Shown here: positions 14,891 through 24,189 of the stretch, piece by piece
Numbering within the stretch: position 1 is the first letter of the stretch
Layout of the letters: each line of letters opens with the position of its first letter
Assembly (NCBI RefSeq): GCF_037083825.1
Contig: NZ_JBAPLU010000003.1
Span: forward strand, 186,001-250,000
DNA: 64,000 bases
DNA from: Klenkia sesuvii
GTDB lineage: Bacteria; Actinomycetota; Actinomycetes; Mycobacteriales; Geodermatophilaceae
Direction: 5' to 3'
The notes under the pieces: generated by a model
Told to the model about the DNA's origin: nothing
Databases searched by the model: none
What the model saw: only the letters and a program-made list of their open reading frames with translations
Position numbers and translations under genes: made by a program

Positions 14891-16188
14891 CGCTGCCGGA
14901 CGGCGACGGCGGCCGCGTGCGCCGGGAGGTCCTCGGCGTGCGCCAGGACGTCGACGTGCCGGGCGACGTCGGCCAGGGCGGCCTCGTCGTACTCGACGAG
15001 GTGGATGCCGCGCAGGAAGGTCTGCACGCTCAAGCCGCTGGAGTGCCGGGCGCACCCGCCGGTGGGCAGCACGTGGTTCGAGCCGGCCGCGTAGTCACCG
15101 AGGGAGACCGGGGCCCACGGACCGACGAACACCGCGCCGGCGTTGCGCACCCGCATGGCCACGGCCCGGGCGTCCCGGGTCTGGATCTCCAGGTGCTCGG
15201 CGGCGTAGGCGTCGACCACGGCCAGGCCGGCGTCGAGGTCGTCGACCAGCACGATGCCCGACTGCGACCCGCCCAGCGCCGTGGTGATGCGTTCACCGTG
15301 CTTGGTGGCCGCCACCTGGGCGGGCACCTGGGCCAGGACGGCGTCGGCGAGCTCCTCGCTGGTGGTCACCAGCACCGCGCCGGCCAAGGGGTCGTGCTCG
15401 GCCTGGCTGATCAGGTCGGCGGCGACGTGCACCGGGTCGGCGGTGTCGTCGGCGAGGACTGCGACCTCGGTCGGCCCGGCCTCGCTGTCGATGCCGATGA
15501 GCCCGCGGAGCAGCCGCTTGGCCGCGGTGACGTAGACGTTGCCCGGACCGGTGACCATGTCCACCGGCTCGCAGGCCCCGGCGCCGTAGCCGAACACCGC
15601 GATGGCCTGGGCGCCGCCGACGGCGTAGACCTCGGTGACGCCCAGCAGCGCGCAGGCGGCCAGCACACCGGCGTCGGGCAGCCCGCCGTTGTCGCGCTGC
15701 GGCGGGGTGGCCACGGCGATGGACTCGACCCCGGCGATCTGCGCGGGGACGACGTTCATGACGACGCTGGACAGCAGCGGGGCCAGGCCACCGGGCACGT
15801 AGAGGCCGACCCGGCGCACCGGCAACCAGCGCTCGGTGACGGTGCCACCGGGCACGACCTCGGTGGTGACGTCGGTGCGGCGCTGGTCGGCGTGGACCTT
15901 CCGCACCCGGGCCACGGCCTCCTCGAGCGCGGCGCGCAGGGTGGGGTCGCAGGTGGCCAGCGCCTCGTCGAGGGCGGCCTGCGGGACGGCGAAGTCCGCG
16001 GCGTCGACCCCGTCGAAGCGCGCGGTGATCTCCCGGACGGCGTCGGCGCCCCGCAGCCGCACGTCCTCCAGGATCGGGCGGACGACGTCCTGCACGCTCT
16101 CGACGTCGGTGCCGGCCCGCGGCAGCAGACCGGCCAGCTCGCGCACCCCGGGCAGCTGGGATCCGCGCAGGTCGATGCGGGTGAGCAC
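14887..16188 (-). CDS. hisD: Histidinol dehydrogenase HisD
   Basis: Zinc enzyme that oxidises histidinol to histidine with two NAD+, the last step of the pathway. The product has 433 residues. The motif GLYVPGGLAPLLSSVVMN, the NAD-site VDMVTGPGNVYVTAAKR, the zinc and catalytic region SQAEHDPLAGAVL, AEHLEI, and PTGGCARHSSGLSV match the family. GTG at 16188 follows GGAGG by 5 bases, one of the clearest ribosome-binding sites of the window. It is the first his gene; the 111-bp gap to the divergent Lon-N-like gene should hold the operon promoter. Confidence 0.97.
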   Translation of the reverse strand: MLTRIDLRGSQLPGVRELAGLLPRAGTDVESVQDVVRPILEDVRLRGADAVREITARFDGVDAADFAVPQAALDEALATCDPTLRAALEEAVARVRKVHADQRRTDVTTEVVPGGTVTERWLPVRRVGLYVPGGLAPLLSSVVMNVVPAQIAGVESIAVATPPQRDNGGLPDAGVLAACALLGVTEVYAVGGAQAIAVFGYGAGACEPVDMVTGPGNVYVTAAKRLLRGLIGIDSEAGPTEVAVLADDTADPVHVAADLISQAEHDPLAGAVLVTTSEELADAVLAQVPAQVAATKHGERITTALGGSQSGIVLVDDLDAGLAVVDAYAAEHLEIQTRDARAVAMRVRNAGAVFVGPWAPVSLGDYAAGSNHVLPTGGCARHSSGLSVQTFLRGIHLVEYDEAALADVARHVDVLAHAEDLPAHAAAVAVRQR

Positions 16189-16299
16189 GAGTACCTCCAG
16201 GGGGCGGCGGGTGGGCCGGCCACAGCACGGTGACGGTCGGTCCCAGGGTAGTTGCGCGGTACTGGGCCACCGCCCGCCCTCCCCCGTAGGGTTCGGGAG

Positions 16300-17196
16300 G
16301 TGGGCGACCTGATCCCGTTGTTCCCGCTGGGGAGCCCCCTGTTCCCCGGCGTCGTGCTGCCGCTGCAGATCTTCGAGCCGCGCTACCGGCGCCTGGTCGC
16401 CGACCTCACGGCCCGTCCCGAGGGCAGCGGTCCCCGCTCGTTCGGTGTCGTGGCCATCAGGCAGGGGTGGGAGGTCGAGCGGGTCGCCCCGGCCGAGGCG
16501 CTGTTCGACGTCGGGTGCACGGCCGTCGTCCGGGCGGTCACCCCGCAGGCCGACGGCGGGTACCGGCTGGTCACCGTGGGTGGTGACCGGTTCCGGTTGC
16601 TCGACGTGGTGGTCGCCGACGACCCGCCCTACCTGCAGGCCGAGGTCGAGTGGCTGGGCGAGGAGGAGGCCGCCGAGGAGGCCGCCGGCGACGCCGAGGG
16701 GCTGACCCCGCCGACCGGTGGGCTGACCCCGGCCGACGACGCCCTCGCCGCCTCGGTTGCCCGCGGCTCCCTCGACGTGCTGGTCGGCAACGTGTCCGAC
16801 CTGTTCTCCCGCTACGTGACCGAGGTCGCCGTGCTGCGCAGCGGCGGGGGTCCCATCGAGGTCGACGACGAGGAGGAGGCCGAGCTGCTGGCCGACCTCG
16901 GCCTCGACGGCGCCGAGGGGCTCGGGGACGACGGCCCGGCTGCGGACACCGCCGACGGCGCTGCGGCCGCCCTGCTGCGCCAGGTGGGGGACGACGCACG
17001 CGGGCTGTCCTACCTGGTGGCCTCGGCCGCCCTGCTCACCACCGACGACCGGCAGGCGCTGCTGGCCGAGTCGGCCACCCGGCGCCGGCTGGCGGCGGAG
17101 TCCCGGCTGCTGCGCCGGGAGCTGACGCTGCTGCGCGAGCTGGGGGCCGTCCCGGTCCCCCTGCAGCGCTTCGCCACCCCCATGACCCCCAACTGA
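16300..17196 (+). CDS. Lon N-terminal (LON substrate-binding) domain protein
   Basis: A 298-residue stand-alone LON-SB-type protein without ATPase or protease parts. It opens with PLFPLGSPLFPGVVLPLQIF followed by EPRYRRLV, the standard LON-SB signature. The middle carries GVVAIRQG and a Glu/Ala-rich acidic insertion (about residues 120-150). The C-terminal third is a helical bundle with a basic LLRRELTLLRELGAVP end. Proteins of this kind are common in actinobacteria, and their exact role is unclear; peptide or substrate binding is inferred from Lon. GTG at 16300 lies next to GGGAGG. It diverges from hisD and converges on the LCP gene. Confidence 0.85.
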   Translation: MGDLIPLFPLGSPLFPGVVLPLQIFEPRYRRLVADLTARPEGSGPRSFGVVAIRQGWEVERVAPAEALFDVGCTAVVRAVTPQADGGYRLVTVGGDRFRLLDVVVADDPPYLQAEVEWLGEEEAAEEAAGDAEGLTPPTGGLTPADDALAASVARGSLDVLVGNVSDLFSRYVTEVAVLRSGGGPIEVDDEEEAELLADLGLDGAEGLGDDGPAADTADGAAAALLRQVGDDARGLSYLVASAALLTTDDRQALLAESATRRRLAAESRLLRRELTLLRELGAVPVPLQRFATPMTPN

Positions 17197-17239
17197 CGGA
17201 CACCGACCGCAGCCCGACGGAACGGCCCCGGTCCTCCTT

Positions 17240-18832
17240 CTAGTTGATGCAGCTGGTGTCGGCGGCGGTGCGCTCGGGGTTGACGTAGGCACCGGGGACG
17301 GCGGGCTCGGCGGTGGGCGCCGCCGAGGCCGCCGGCGACGCCCCCGCGCCCAGGCCGCCGAAGTCGGTGCCGAGGGTGAGGGTGAGCGCCCCGCGGCCCA
17401 GGCTGTCGTCGACGACGAGGGCCGCGCCGGAGACCTGCGCGGCCAGGGTCGCGGCCACCGCGTCGTCACCGGTGCGGTGGGCGATGGTCGTGGTCGTGGT
17501 CGCCGCGGCGTTGCCCCCGCTGCTGGCCCGGAACCCGAGGTCGGTCAGCTCGGTGGCGGTGCCGGCCGCGGCGCCGGAGACCCCGGAGCCGTTGAGCACC
17601 GACACGGTCACCGCCGAGGGGGCGACCGTGGCCGTCGGCGCCTGGGTGGCCGACGCCCCGGGGTCGGCCGGGGCAGGCTCGGGGTCGGCGGTCAGGTCGG
17701 CGAAGAAGTCGGTGAGCACCTGGGACGGCGGCAGCTGGAGCACCGACGTGCCGTCGACCTGGGCGTCCGTCAGGCCGGGAATGGTCTGGAAGGTGATGTT
17801 GCCCGGCTGCACGTTCTGCATCTGGGCAGCCAGGTCGAAGATGTCCAGACCCTGGTCGAGGGTGACGCTGGAACCGACCTGCTCGACCACCTGACGCTGC
17901 TTGGTCGGGTTGAGCAGGAGGTCCGAGGACAGCAGGTTGCGCAGCATCCCGGCGATGAACACCTGCTGGCGGGCCACCCGGTCGAAGTCCGACGACCGCT
18001 CCCCCACGCCGTGGCGCTGCCGCACGAACAGCAGGGCCTGGCTGCCGGTGAGCACCTGCGGTCCGGCGTCGAAGTGGGCTCCGGTGACGCTGTCGTCGCT
18101 GGTCGCGCACAGGTCGACGTCGACCCCGCCCACGATCTCGGTGAGGTTGATGAAGCCCAGCAGGTTGATCTCGGCGTAGTGGTCGATCTGCAGGCCGGTC
18201 AGCCCGCTGATGGTCTGGATGAGCAGCCGGGCCCCGCCGGCCCGCTTCTCGTCCTCGGAGCCGTCGACGTCGTCGTAGCCGGCGCTGTAGGCCGAGTTCA
18301 GCTTGCCCTTGGCGTGACCGGGGATGCTGACGTACATGTCCCGCGGGAAGGACACGAAGGACGCCGCCGACCCGTCGGCCGGGATGTGCACCAGCATCAT
18401 CGTGTCGGTGTTGTGCAGGCCCTCCGGGTCACCCGTGGCGTACTCGTCGATCTGCTCCTGGGTCAGCCCCGCGCGGGAGTCGACGCCGACGAGCAGCATG
18501 TTCATCTCCTGACCCGCGTGCAGGTCGCCGTTGACGTCGCTGTTGCCGGTGGTCGGGATGGCGTCGGTGCGGTTGACGCTGGCCTCGGCGACGCGCACCA
18601 GGTACCAGCCCCACCCGCTGCCGCTGACCAGCAGCACGCTGAGCACGCCGCACAGCAGCCGGGCCACGAGCGCCGCCCGCCGGCCGCGCGGGTTCGCCGC
18701 CGCCCGGCCCGCCGGCCGGCCGACCCGGGGGTCGAGGCGGGGCGGGAGCGGCCGGGCGCCGTCCCCGCCCCGTCCCCCGCCCGAGCTCTCGCCCCGGCCC
18801 TCGTCCCAGCCGGAGAACCCGCCGCGGGTCAC
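17240..18832 (-). CDS. LytR-CpsA-Psr family ligase with LytR_C domain
   Basis: A 530-residue LCP protein that should transfer glycopolymers from lipid carriers to peptidoglycan (or arabinogalactan-like polymers) outside the membrane. A Gly/Arg-rich cytoplasmic tail (1-50) precedes one membrane helix (about 52-75). The LCP domain holds MNMLLVGVDSRAG, FVSFPRDMYVSIPGHAKGKL and the Arg-rich LLFVRQRHGVGERSSDFDR pyrophosphate-binding stretch. A LytR_C domain follows (VTVSVLNGSGVSGAA). The C-terminal end is Ala/Pro-rich and finishes with an unusual Cys (TSCIN). GTG at 18832 is used. An inverted repeat upstream (18919-18961) may matter for expression. Confidence 0.92.
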   Translation of the reverse strand: MTRGGFSGWDEGRGESSGGGRGGDGARPLPPRLDPRVGRPAGRAAANPRGRRAALVARLLCGVLSVLLVSGSGWGWYLVRVAEASVNRTDAIPTTGNSDVNGDLHAGQEMNMLLVGVDSRAGLTQEQIDEYATGDPEGLHNTDTMMLVHIPADGSAASFVSFPRDMYVSIPGHAKGKLNSAYSAGYDDVDGSEDEKRAGGARLLIQTISGLTGLQIDHYAEINLLGFINLTEIVGGVDVDLCATSDDSVTGAHFDAGPQVLTGSQALLFVRQRHGVGERSSDFDRVARQQVFIAGMLRNLLSSDLLLNPTKQRQVVEQVGSSVTLDQGLDIFDLAAQMQNVQPGNITFQTIPGLTDAQVDGTSVLQLPPSQVLTDFFADLTADPEPAPADPGASATQAPTATVAPSAVTVSVLNGSGVSGAAAGTATELTDLGFRASSGGNAAATTTTTIAHRTGDDAVAATLAAQVSGAALVVDDSLGRGALTLTLGTDFGGLGAGASPAASAAPTAEPAVPGAYVNPERTAADTSCIN

Positions 18833-18918
18833 CGGGTCACCGCCGGGGACCGGGTCGGGGCGGTCGAGGGGTGGGGACGCAGCAGCACGCAGGCCAGGGT
18901 GACAGCCAGCAACCGGGC

Positions 18919-18961
18919 AGTGACGGAACGACGCGGGTATAGCGGCCCCCGTTCCGTCACT
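18919..18961. promoter_or_regulatory. 12-bp inverted repeat AGTGACGGAACG / CGTTCCGTCACT
   Basis: Perfect 12-bp arms (18919-18930 and 18950-18961) with a 19-base loop that contains TATACC on the minus strand. It begins at the stop codon of the upstream membrane-protein gene and lies 86-129 bases before the LCP start. It could be a terminator of the first gene, an operator, or both. Confidence 0.6.
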
Positions 18962-19619
18962 CCGGAACCGCCGGTCCCACCCGTCCCGGGGACGACTCCC
19001 CGGGGGCGTCGGCGCGGCCGAGGTCGTCGCGCGAGGCCAGCACGGCAGCCACCACCTGCACCAGCACCGCGACGAAGGGGCCCACGGCGAGGGCGGCCCG
19101 CATGTTGAGGTCGAGCGCGGTGGTGACCACGGTGCCGACCGTGGACAGCTCGTCGGCCGACGGGGCCCTCCCCAGCAGCGCGCCCACCTGCCAGGCGGTC
19201 ACCGAGGCGGCGAGCATGCCCAGGGCCACCCCCAGCAGCGTGACCACCCCACGGCGGGACGAGCGCAACCAGACCACCAGGCCGGCCAGCACGCCCAGCC
19301 CGGCCATGAGCAGGACGTAGACGCCGTCGTCGCCCATGAACAGCTCCGGGTCGACCAGCCCGCCGCCGGTGACCTCGAGGCCGCCGTCGGCGGAGGTGAC
19401 GGTGAACTGGGCCCGCGGCGCCAGCCACACCCAGAGCAGGCCGACACCCACCCCGAGCACCGCCAGCGCGGCGACCACCAGGGCGGCCGCGGGCAGGTCG
19501 GCCCGCCCCCCGCGCAGGCCGGGCACCCCGGCCCGCACGGCGGGCGCACGCGGCGGCTCGGGGTCAGCCGCCGACCCCGCCGCCGGGGCGGCACCGGTGG
19601 GTGGGGCGGGGTCGGTCAC
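18957..19619 (-). CDS. Hypothetical four-helix membrane protein
   Basis: A 220-residue protein with a Pro/Ala-rich N-terminus (1-45) and about four membrane helices (about 46-68, 102-118, 127-147, 176-195). The loop between helices 1 and 2 carries the strand-like FTVTSADGGLEVTGGGL then FMGDDGVYVLLMAGLG, a pattern I associate with a DUF2567-type actinobacterial family, though I am not sure of that. The tail is polar. It lies between dnaE (24 bases away, same strand) and the LCP gene and could share the dnaE transcript. No function is assigned. Confidence 0.7.
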   Translation of the reverse strand: MTDPAPPTGAAPAAGSAADPEPPRAPAVRAGVPGLRGGRADLPAAALVVAALAVLGVGVGLLWVWLAPRAQFTVTSADGGLEVTGGGLVDPELFMGDDGVYVLLMAGLGVLAGLVVWLRSSRRGVVTLLGVALGMLAASVTAWQVGALLGRAPSADELSTVGTVVTTALDLNMRAALAVGPFVAVLVQVVAAVLASRDDLGRADAPGESSPGRVGPAVPE

Positions 19620-19643
19620 GGCGGCGATGCAACCACACCCAGC

Positions 19644-22600
19644 TCAGAGGATGGCGACGCTGGTGGGACCCAGCAGCGCCTTGATGTCGCCCATGAGCGC
19701 GGTGCTGGGCCGGACGGAGAGCCGCTGGTCCAGCCGCAGCACCGTCTCCCGCTGACCGTTCACCAGCTTCAGGCGCACCTCGGTGGTGCCCGGGTGGCTG
19801 CCGAGCACCTCGCGCAGCCGCTCGACCACCGGCGGGGTGCACCGGGCCGCCGGCATGGACACCAGCACCGGGCCCCGCGGCCCCTCGGTGAGCTCGGGGA
19901 TGGTCACCTCGGAGCCGAAGATCGACGGGGTGTCGTCGCGGCGCGAGATGCGGCCCTTGACCACCACGATCTGGTCGCGGGCCACCTTGTCCTGCACCTC
20001 GAGCCAGGTCTTGGGGAAGAACAGCACCTCGATGCCGGCTTCGAGGTCCTCGATGGTGGCGATGGCCCACGGCGCGCCCTGCTTGTTGGTGCGCGGGGAG
20101 ACCGCGGTGAGGATGCCCGCCACGGTGACGTTCGCGCCGTCCTCCACCCCGCCGGCCAGGATCTCGGCGAGCGCGGTGTCGGCGTGGCTGGTCAGCACGT
20201 GCTCGACGCCGTGCAGCGGGTGGTCGGAGACGTACAGGCCGAGCATGTCGCGCTCGAACACCAGCCGCTCGGCCTTGGACCAGTCGGCGGTCGGGATCGG
20301 GATGTCCAGCGCAGCCGACAGCGGGTCGTCGGCGCCGAGGTCGTCACCGCCGCCGAACAGGTCGAACTGGCCCTCGGCCTCGCGCCGCTTGAGCCCCATC
20401 GCGGAGTCGACCGCCTGGGCGTGGATCGCGGCGATGCCCTGCCGGGAGTGGCCCAGCGAGTCGAAGGCGCCGGCCTTGGCCAGGGACTCGATGACCTTCT
20501 TGTTGCAGGCCACCGTGTCGATCTTGCGCATGAAGTCGGCGAAGTCGCGGAAGGCGCCCTTCTCCTCCCGCGCGCGCCGGATCGAGTCGACGACGTTGTG
20601 GCCGACGTTGCGCACCGAGGCCAGCCCGAACCGGATGTCGTCGCCGACGGCGGTGAAGTCCCAGGAGGACTCGTTGACGTCGGGCGGCAGCACCTTGATG
20701 CCCATGCGGCGGCATTCGGCCAGGTAGACCGGTCGCCGGTCCTTGTCGTCGCCGACGCTGGTGAGCAGCCCGGCCATGTACTCGGCCGGGTAGTTGGCCT
20801 TGAGGTAGGCCGTCCAGTAGGAGACCAGGCCGTAGGCGGCCGAGTGCGCCTTGTTGAAGGCGTAGTCGGCGAAGGGCACCAGGATGTCCCACAGCGTCTT
20901 GACCGCCGCGGAGGAGAACCCGTTGGCCTTCATGCCGGCCTCGAAGCCGACGAACTCGGCGTCCAGCACCGACTTCTTCTTCTTGCCCATGGCGCGGCGC
21001 AGCAGGTCGGCCTTGCCGAGGGAGTACCCGGCGACCTTCTGCGCGATCGCCATGACCTGCTCCTGGTAGACGATCAGGCCGTAGGTCTGCCCCAGGATCT
21101 CCTCCAGCGGCTCGGCCAGCTCCGGGTGGATCGGGGTGATCTCCTGCTGGCCGTTCTTGCGCAGCGCGTAGTTGGTGTGCGAGTTGGCACCCATCGGGCC
21201 GGGCCGGTAGAGCGCACCGACGGCCGAGATGTCCTCGAAGTTGTCCGGGCGCATCAGCCGCAGCAGCGAGCGCATCGGGCCGCCGTCGAACTGGAACACC
21301 CCGAGGGTCTCCCCGCGCGAGAGCAGCTCGTAGGTCTTGGGGTCGGTGAGCTCCTTGCTGAGCTCGTCGAGGTCGATGGCCGGCTTGCCGTTGGTGACGA
21401 TGTTGCGCAGCGCGTCGTCGATGACCGTGAGGTTGCGCAGGCCCAGGAAGTCCATCTTGAGCAGGCCGAGGGTCTCGCAGGTCGGGTAGTCGAACTGCGT
21501 GATGATGGCGCCGTCGGCCTCGCGCCGCATGATCGGCACGCTGTCGATCAGCGGGTAGCGGCCGATGATGACCCCGGCGGCGTGCACACCCCACTGGCGC
21601 TTGAGGCCCTCGAGCTTGCGCGCCTGGTCGACCACCTCGGCCGCGCCCGGGTCGGACTCGTACCGGGCGCGGAACTCCGTGGCCTCCTTGTAGCGCGGGT
21701 GGGCCGGGTCGAAGACCCCGGTGAGCGGGATGCCCTTGCCCATCACGTCCGGGGGCATGAGCTTGGTGAGCTCGTCACCGACGGAGAAGGGCCGGTCGAG
21801 CACCCGGGCGGCGTCCTTGATCGCGGCCTTGGCCTTGATCGTGCCGTAGGTGACGATCTGGCTGACCCGCTCCTCGCCGTACTTGTCCGACACGTACTTG
21901 ATGACCTCGCCGCGCCGGCGCTCGTCGAAGTCGATGTCGACGTCGGGCATGGAGACGCGCTCGGGGTTGAGGAAGCGCTCGAAGATCAGGCCGTGCGCCA
22001 GCGGGTCGAGGTCGGTGATGCCCATCGCGTAGGCGGCCAGCGAGCCGGCGGCCGACCCGCGCCCCGGGCCCACCCGGATGCCGTTGTCCTTGGCCCAGTT
22101 GATGAAGTCGGCGACCACGAGGAAGTACCCCGGGAAGCCCATCTGGGTGATGATCCCGACCTCGTAGTCGGCCTGCTTGCGCACGTGGTCGGGGATGCCG
22201 CCGGGCCAGCGCTTGTGCAGACCGCGCTCGACCTCCTTGACGAACCAGGAGGTCTCGTCCTCGCCCTCGGGCAGCGGGAACCGGGGCATGAGGTCGGCGC
22301 CCTCGGTGAAGGTGACCTCGCACTGCTCGGCGACCAGCAACGTGTTGTCGCAGGCCTCGGGCATCTCGCGGAACAGCGACCGCATCTCGGCGGCGGACTT
22401 GAGGTAGTAGCCGTCGCCGTTGAACTTGAAGCGGTTGGTCTCGTTGAGCCGCGACCCGGTCTGGATGCACAGCAGCGCGTCGTGGGCCTCGGCGTCCTCG
22501 CGGTGGGTGTAGTGCAGGTCGTTGGTGGCCAGCAGCGGGATCCCCAGCTCGCGGGCGATCTCCAGCAGCGCGGGCTTGGTCTGCTTCTCGATCGACAGGC

Positions 22601-23213
22601 CGTGGTCCATGACCTCGGCGTAGAAGTTCTCCCGACCGAAGATGTCCTGGAAGTCGGCGGCGGCCTGGCGGGCCCGGTCGACCTTGCCCGCCCGCAGCCA
22701 CATGTTGACCTCGCCCGACGGGCAGCCGGTGGTGGCGATGAGGCCCGTGCCGTACTGCTCGAGCAGGTCGCGGTCGAACCGGGGCTTGCGGTACTGGCCC
22801 TCGAGGCTGGCCAGCGAGGAGAGCCGGAACAGGTTGTGCATGCCCTCGGTGGTGCGGGCCAGCAGCGTCATGTGGGTGTAGGCGGCCTTGCCCTTGGACG
22901 AGGCGCCCTCGCCGTCCTCGTCGGCGATGGCGCCGAAGTCGAACGGTGCCCGGTCGAACCGCGAGCCCGGGGTGTAGTAGCCCTCCATGCCGATGATCGG
23001 CTTCACGCCGTTGCCGGTGGCCTGCTTGTAGAAGTCGTAGGCACCGAAGACGTTGCCGTGGTCGGTCATGGCCAGGGCCGGCATGCCCTCCTCGGCGGCG
23101 GCCTTGGTCACCTCGGGCAGCTTGGCGGCGCCGTCGAGCATCGAGTACTCGGTGTGCACGTGCAGGTGCACGAAGTTCTCGCTCGGGCCACTGGGCACGG
23201 GGGCGCTCCTCAC
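19644..23213 (-). CDS. dnaE: DNA polymerase III alpha subunit DnaE
   Basis: The main replicative polymerase (C-family) of 1189 residues, the expected DnaE1 length. The N-terminal PHP domain begins at HLHVHTEYSMLDG (residues 16-28) with AMTDHGNVFG after it; its metal-binding residues look intact, as in proofreading actinobacterial DnaE1. The palm holds PDVDIDFDERRRGEV (from about 423), and GRGSAAGSLAAYAMG comes just before. The fingers/helix-hairpin-helix and the OB fold (VTVAGILTAVSP) follow in order. GTG at 23213 is used; a second GTG 15 bases later could also start it. Downstream sits the membrane protein. Confidence 0.97.
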   Translation of the reverse strand: MRSAPVPSGPSENFVHLHVHTEYSMLDGAAKLPEVTKAAAEEGMPALAMTDHGNVFGAYDFYKQATGNGVKPIIGMEGYYTPGSRFDRAPFDFGAIADEDGEGASSKGKAAYTHMTLLARTTEGMHNLFRLSSLASLEGQYRKPRFDRDLLEQYGTGLIATTGCPSGEVNMWLRAGKVDRARQAAADFQDIFGRENFYAEVMDHGLSIEKQTKPALLEIARELGIPLLATNDLHYTHREDAEAHDALLCIQTGSRLNETNRFKFNGDGYYLKSAAEMRSLFREMPEACDNTLLVAEQCEVTFTEGADLMPRFPLPEGEDETSWFVKEVERGLHKRWPGGIPDHVRKQADYEVGIITQMGFPGYFLVVADFINWAKDNGIRVGPGRGSAAGSLAAYAMGITDLDPLAHGLIFERFLNPERVSMPDVDIDFDERRRGEVIKYVSDKYGEERVSQIVTYGTIKAKAAIKDAARVLDRPFSVGDELTKLMPPDVMGKGIPLTGVFDPAHPRYKEATEFRARYESDPGAAEVVDQARKLEGLKRQWGVHAAGVIIGRYPLIDSVPIMRREADGAIITQFDYPTCETLGLLKMDFLGLRNLTVIDDALRNIVTNGKPAIDLDELSKELTDPKTYELLSRGETLGVFQFDGGPMRSLLRLMRPDNFEDISAVGALYRPGPMGANSHTNYALRKNGQQEITPIHPELAEPLEEILGQTYGLIVYQEQVMAIAQKVAGYSLGKADLLRRAMGKKKKSVLDAEFVGFEAGMKANGFSSAAVKTLWDILVPFADYAFNKAHSAAYGLVSYWTAYLKANYPAEYMAGLLTSVGDDKDRRPVYLAECRRMGIKVLPPDVNESSWDFTAVGDDIRFGLASVRNVGHNVVDSIRRAREEKGAFRDFADFMRKIDTVACNKKVIESLAKAGAFDSLGHSRQGIAAIHAQAVDSAMGLKRREAEGQFDLFGGGDDLGADDPLSAALDIPIPTADWSKAERLVFERDMLGLYVSDHPLHGVEHVLTSHADTALAEILAGGVEDGANVTVAGILTAVSPRTNKQGAPWAIATIEDLEAGIEVLFFPKTWLEVQDKVARDQIVVVKGRISRRDDTPSIFGSEVTIPELTEGPRGPVLVSMPAARCTPPVVERLREVLGSHPGTTEVRLKLVNGQRETVLRLDQRLSVRPSTALMGDIKALLGPTSVAIL

Positions 23214-23327
23214 GGGTCGGTGGTGCAGGTGCAGGTGGTGCTGACCGGCGGGGAAGGCCGTGTGCGGGACCGGGGCACCGAGGGGGCACCGGGGGTGCTG
23301 ACCTCCGATCCTCGCACTGGTGGCTGT

Positions 23328-24167
23328 CTACTCCGAGGGTCCGACAGAGTCGCGCTGGTCTCCCCGCGTGTCCCACCGGGCGCGCCGGGACGGACCGGCG
23401 GGGGGCAGGGCCGAGGCCGGCACGAGCAGGAACCGGAGGTCGACCGCGGCGTGCAGCAGGACGGGCAGCAGCAGCGACCCGGTCTGCAGGTACAGCGCGG
23501 CGAACACCCCACCCAGCACCCCGGTCAGCAGCACCCCGCCGACGCCCTGGTAGGCGTGCGCCGCGCCGAACGCCACCGCGGCGACGACCACGAGCCAGCC
23601 CGAGGGCAGGCCCGGGGCCAGGGCGGCGACCACGGCCAGCATGAACCCCCGGTACAGCCACTCCTCGCAGACCCCGGCGGTGACGCCCACGAGGGCGAAC
23701 AACCGCCGCTCCGACGCCGACCGGGGCAGCAGGGCGACGGTCGAGGGCACCGCGGGCTCGCTGTGCCGCCCCTCCCCCGGCCGCGGCGCGCGCGGGGGTG
23801 CCGCGGCCAGCGCCCCGGAGCGCAGCGCCCGGGTGGACACCACCACGAAGACCAGCAGCACGGTGCAGGCCAGCGCCGTCGGCCACCCGGGCCAGGCCGT
23901 GGGCCAGCGCAGGCCCAGCTGGGCGGCCTGCACGTCGGGAGCGGCCAGGAACACCACGAGGACCAACCCGGACAGGCCCCACTCCAGGATGAGCAACCGC
24001 GCGTAGAACGACCGGCGGGCCGCCGCGTCGGTGCGCATGCGGTCCTCGAACCTGCGGTGCAGCACGTGGCCCACGAACGGTTCGCCGACCACCAGGTACG
24101 CCGCCACCACGACCGCGGCCAGGGCGGCCGGGCCGAAGTCGGCGAGGGTGTCGGGCAGGCCGGTCAC
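23328..24167 (-). CDS. CPBP-family intramembrane metalloprotease
   Basis: A 279-residue type II CAAX-protease-like membrane protein with about seven helices. The conserved motifs are in order: CEEWLYRGF (motif 1, EExxxR), VAFGAAHAYQGV (motif 2, His) and LHAAVDLRFLL (motif 3, His). They would bind zinc and hydrolyse a peptide within the membrane. Bacterial members often process small peptides or confer immunity, but no such peptide gene was seen nearby. It shares the minus-strand block with dnaE and the pseudouridine synthase, with gaps of 114 and 22 bases. Confidence 0.87.
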   Translation of the reverse strand: MTGLPDTLADFGPAALAAVVVAAYLVVGEPFVGHVLHRRFEDRMRTDAAARRSFYARLLILEWGLSGLVLVVFLAAPDVQAAQLGLRWPTAWPGWPTALACTVLLVFVVVSTRALRSGALAAAPPRAPRPGEGRHSEPAVPSTVALLPRSASERRLFALVGVTAGVCEEWLYRGFMLAVVAALAPGLPSGWLVVVAAVAFGAAHAYQGVGGVLLTGVLGGVFAALYLQTGSLLLPVLLHAAVDLRFLLVPASALPPAGPSRRARWDTRGDQRDSVGPSE

Positions 24168-24189
24168 GAGGGCGGGTCAGCGGGGCCGG

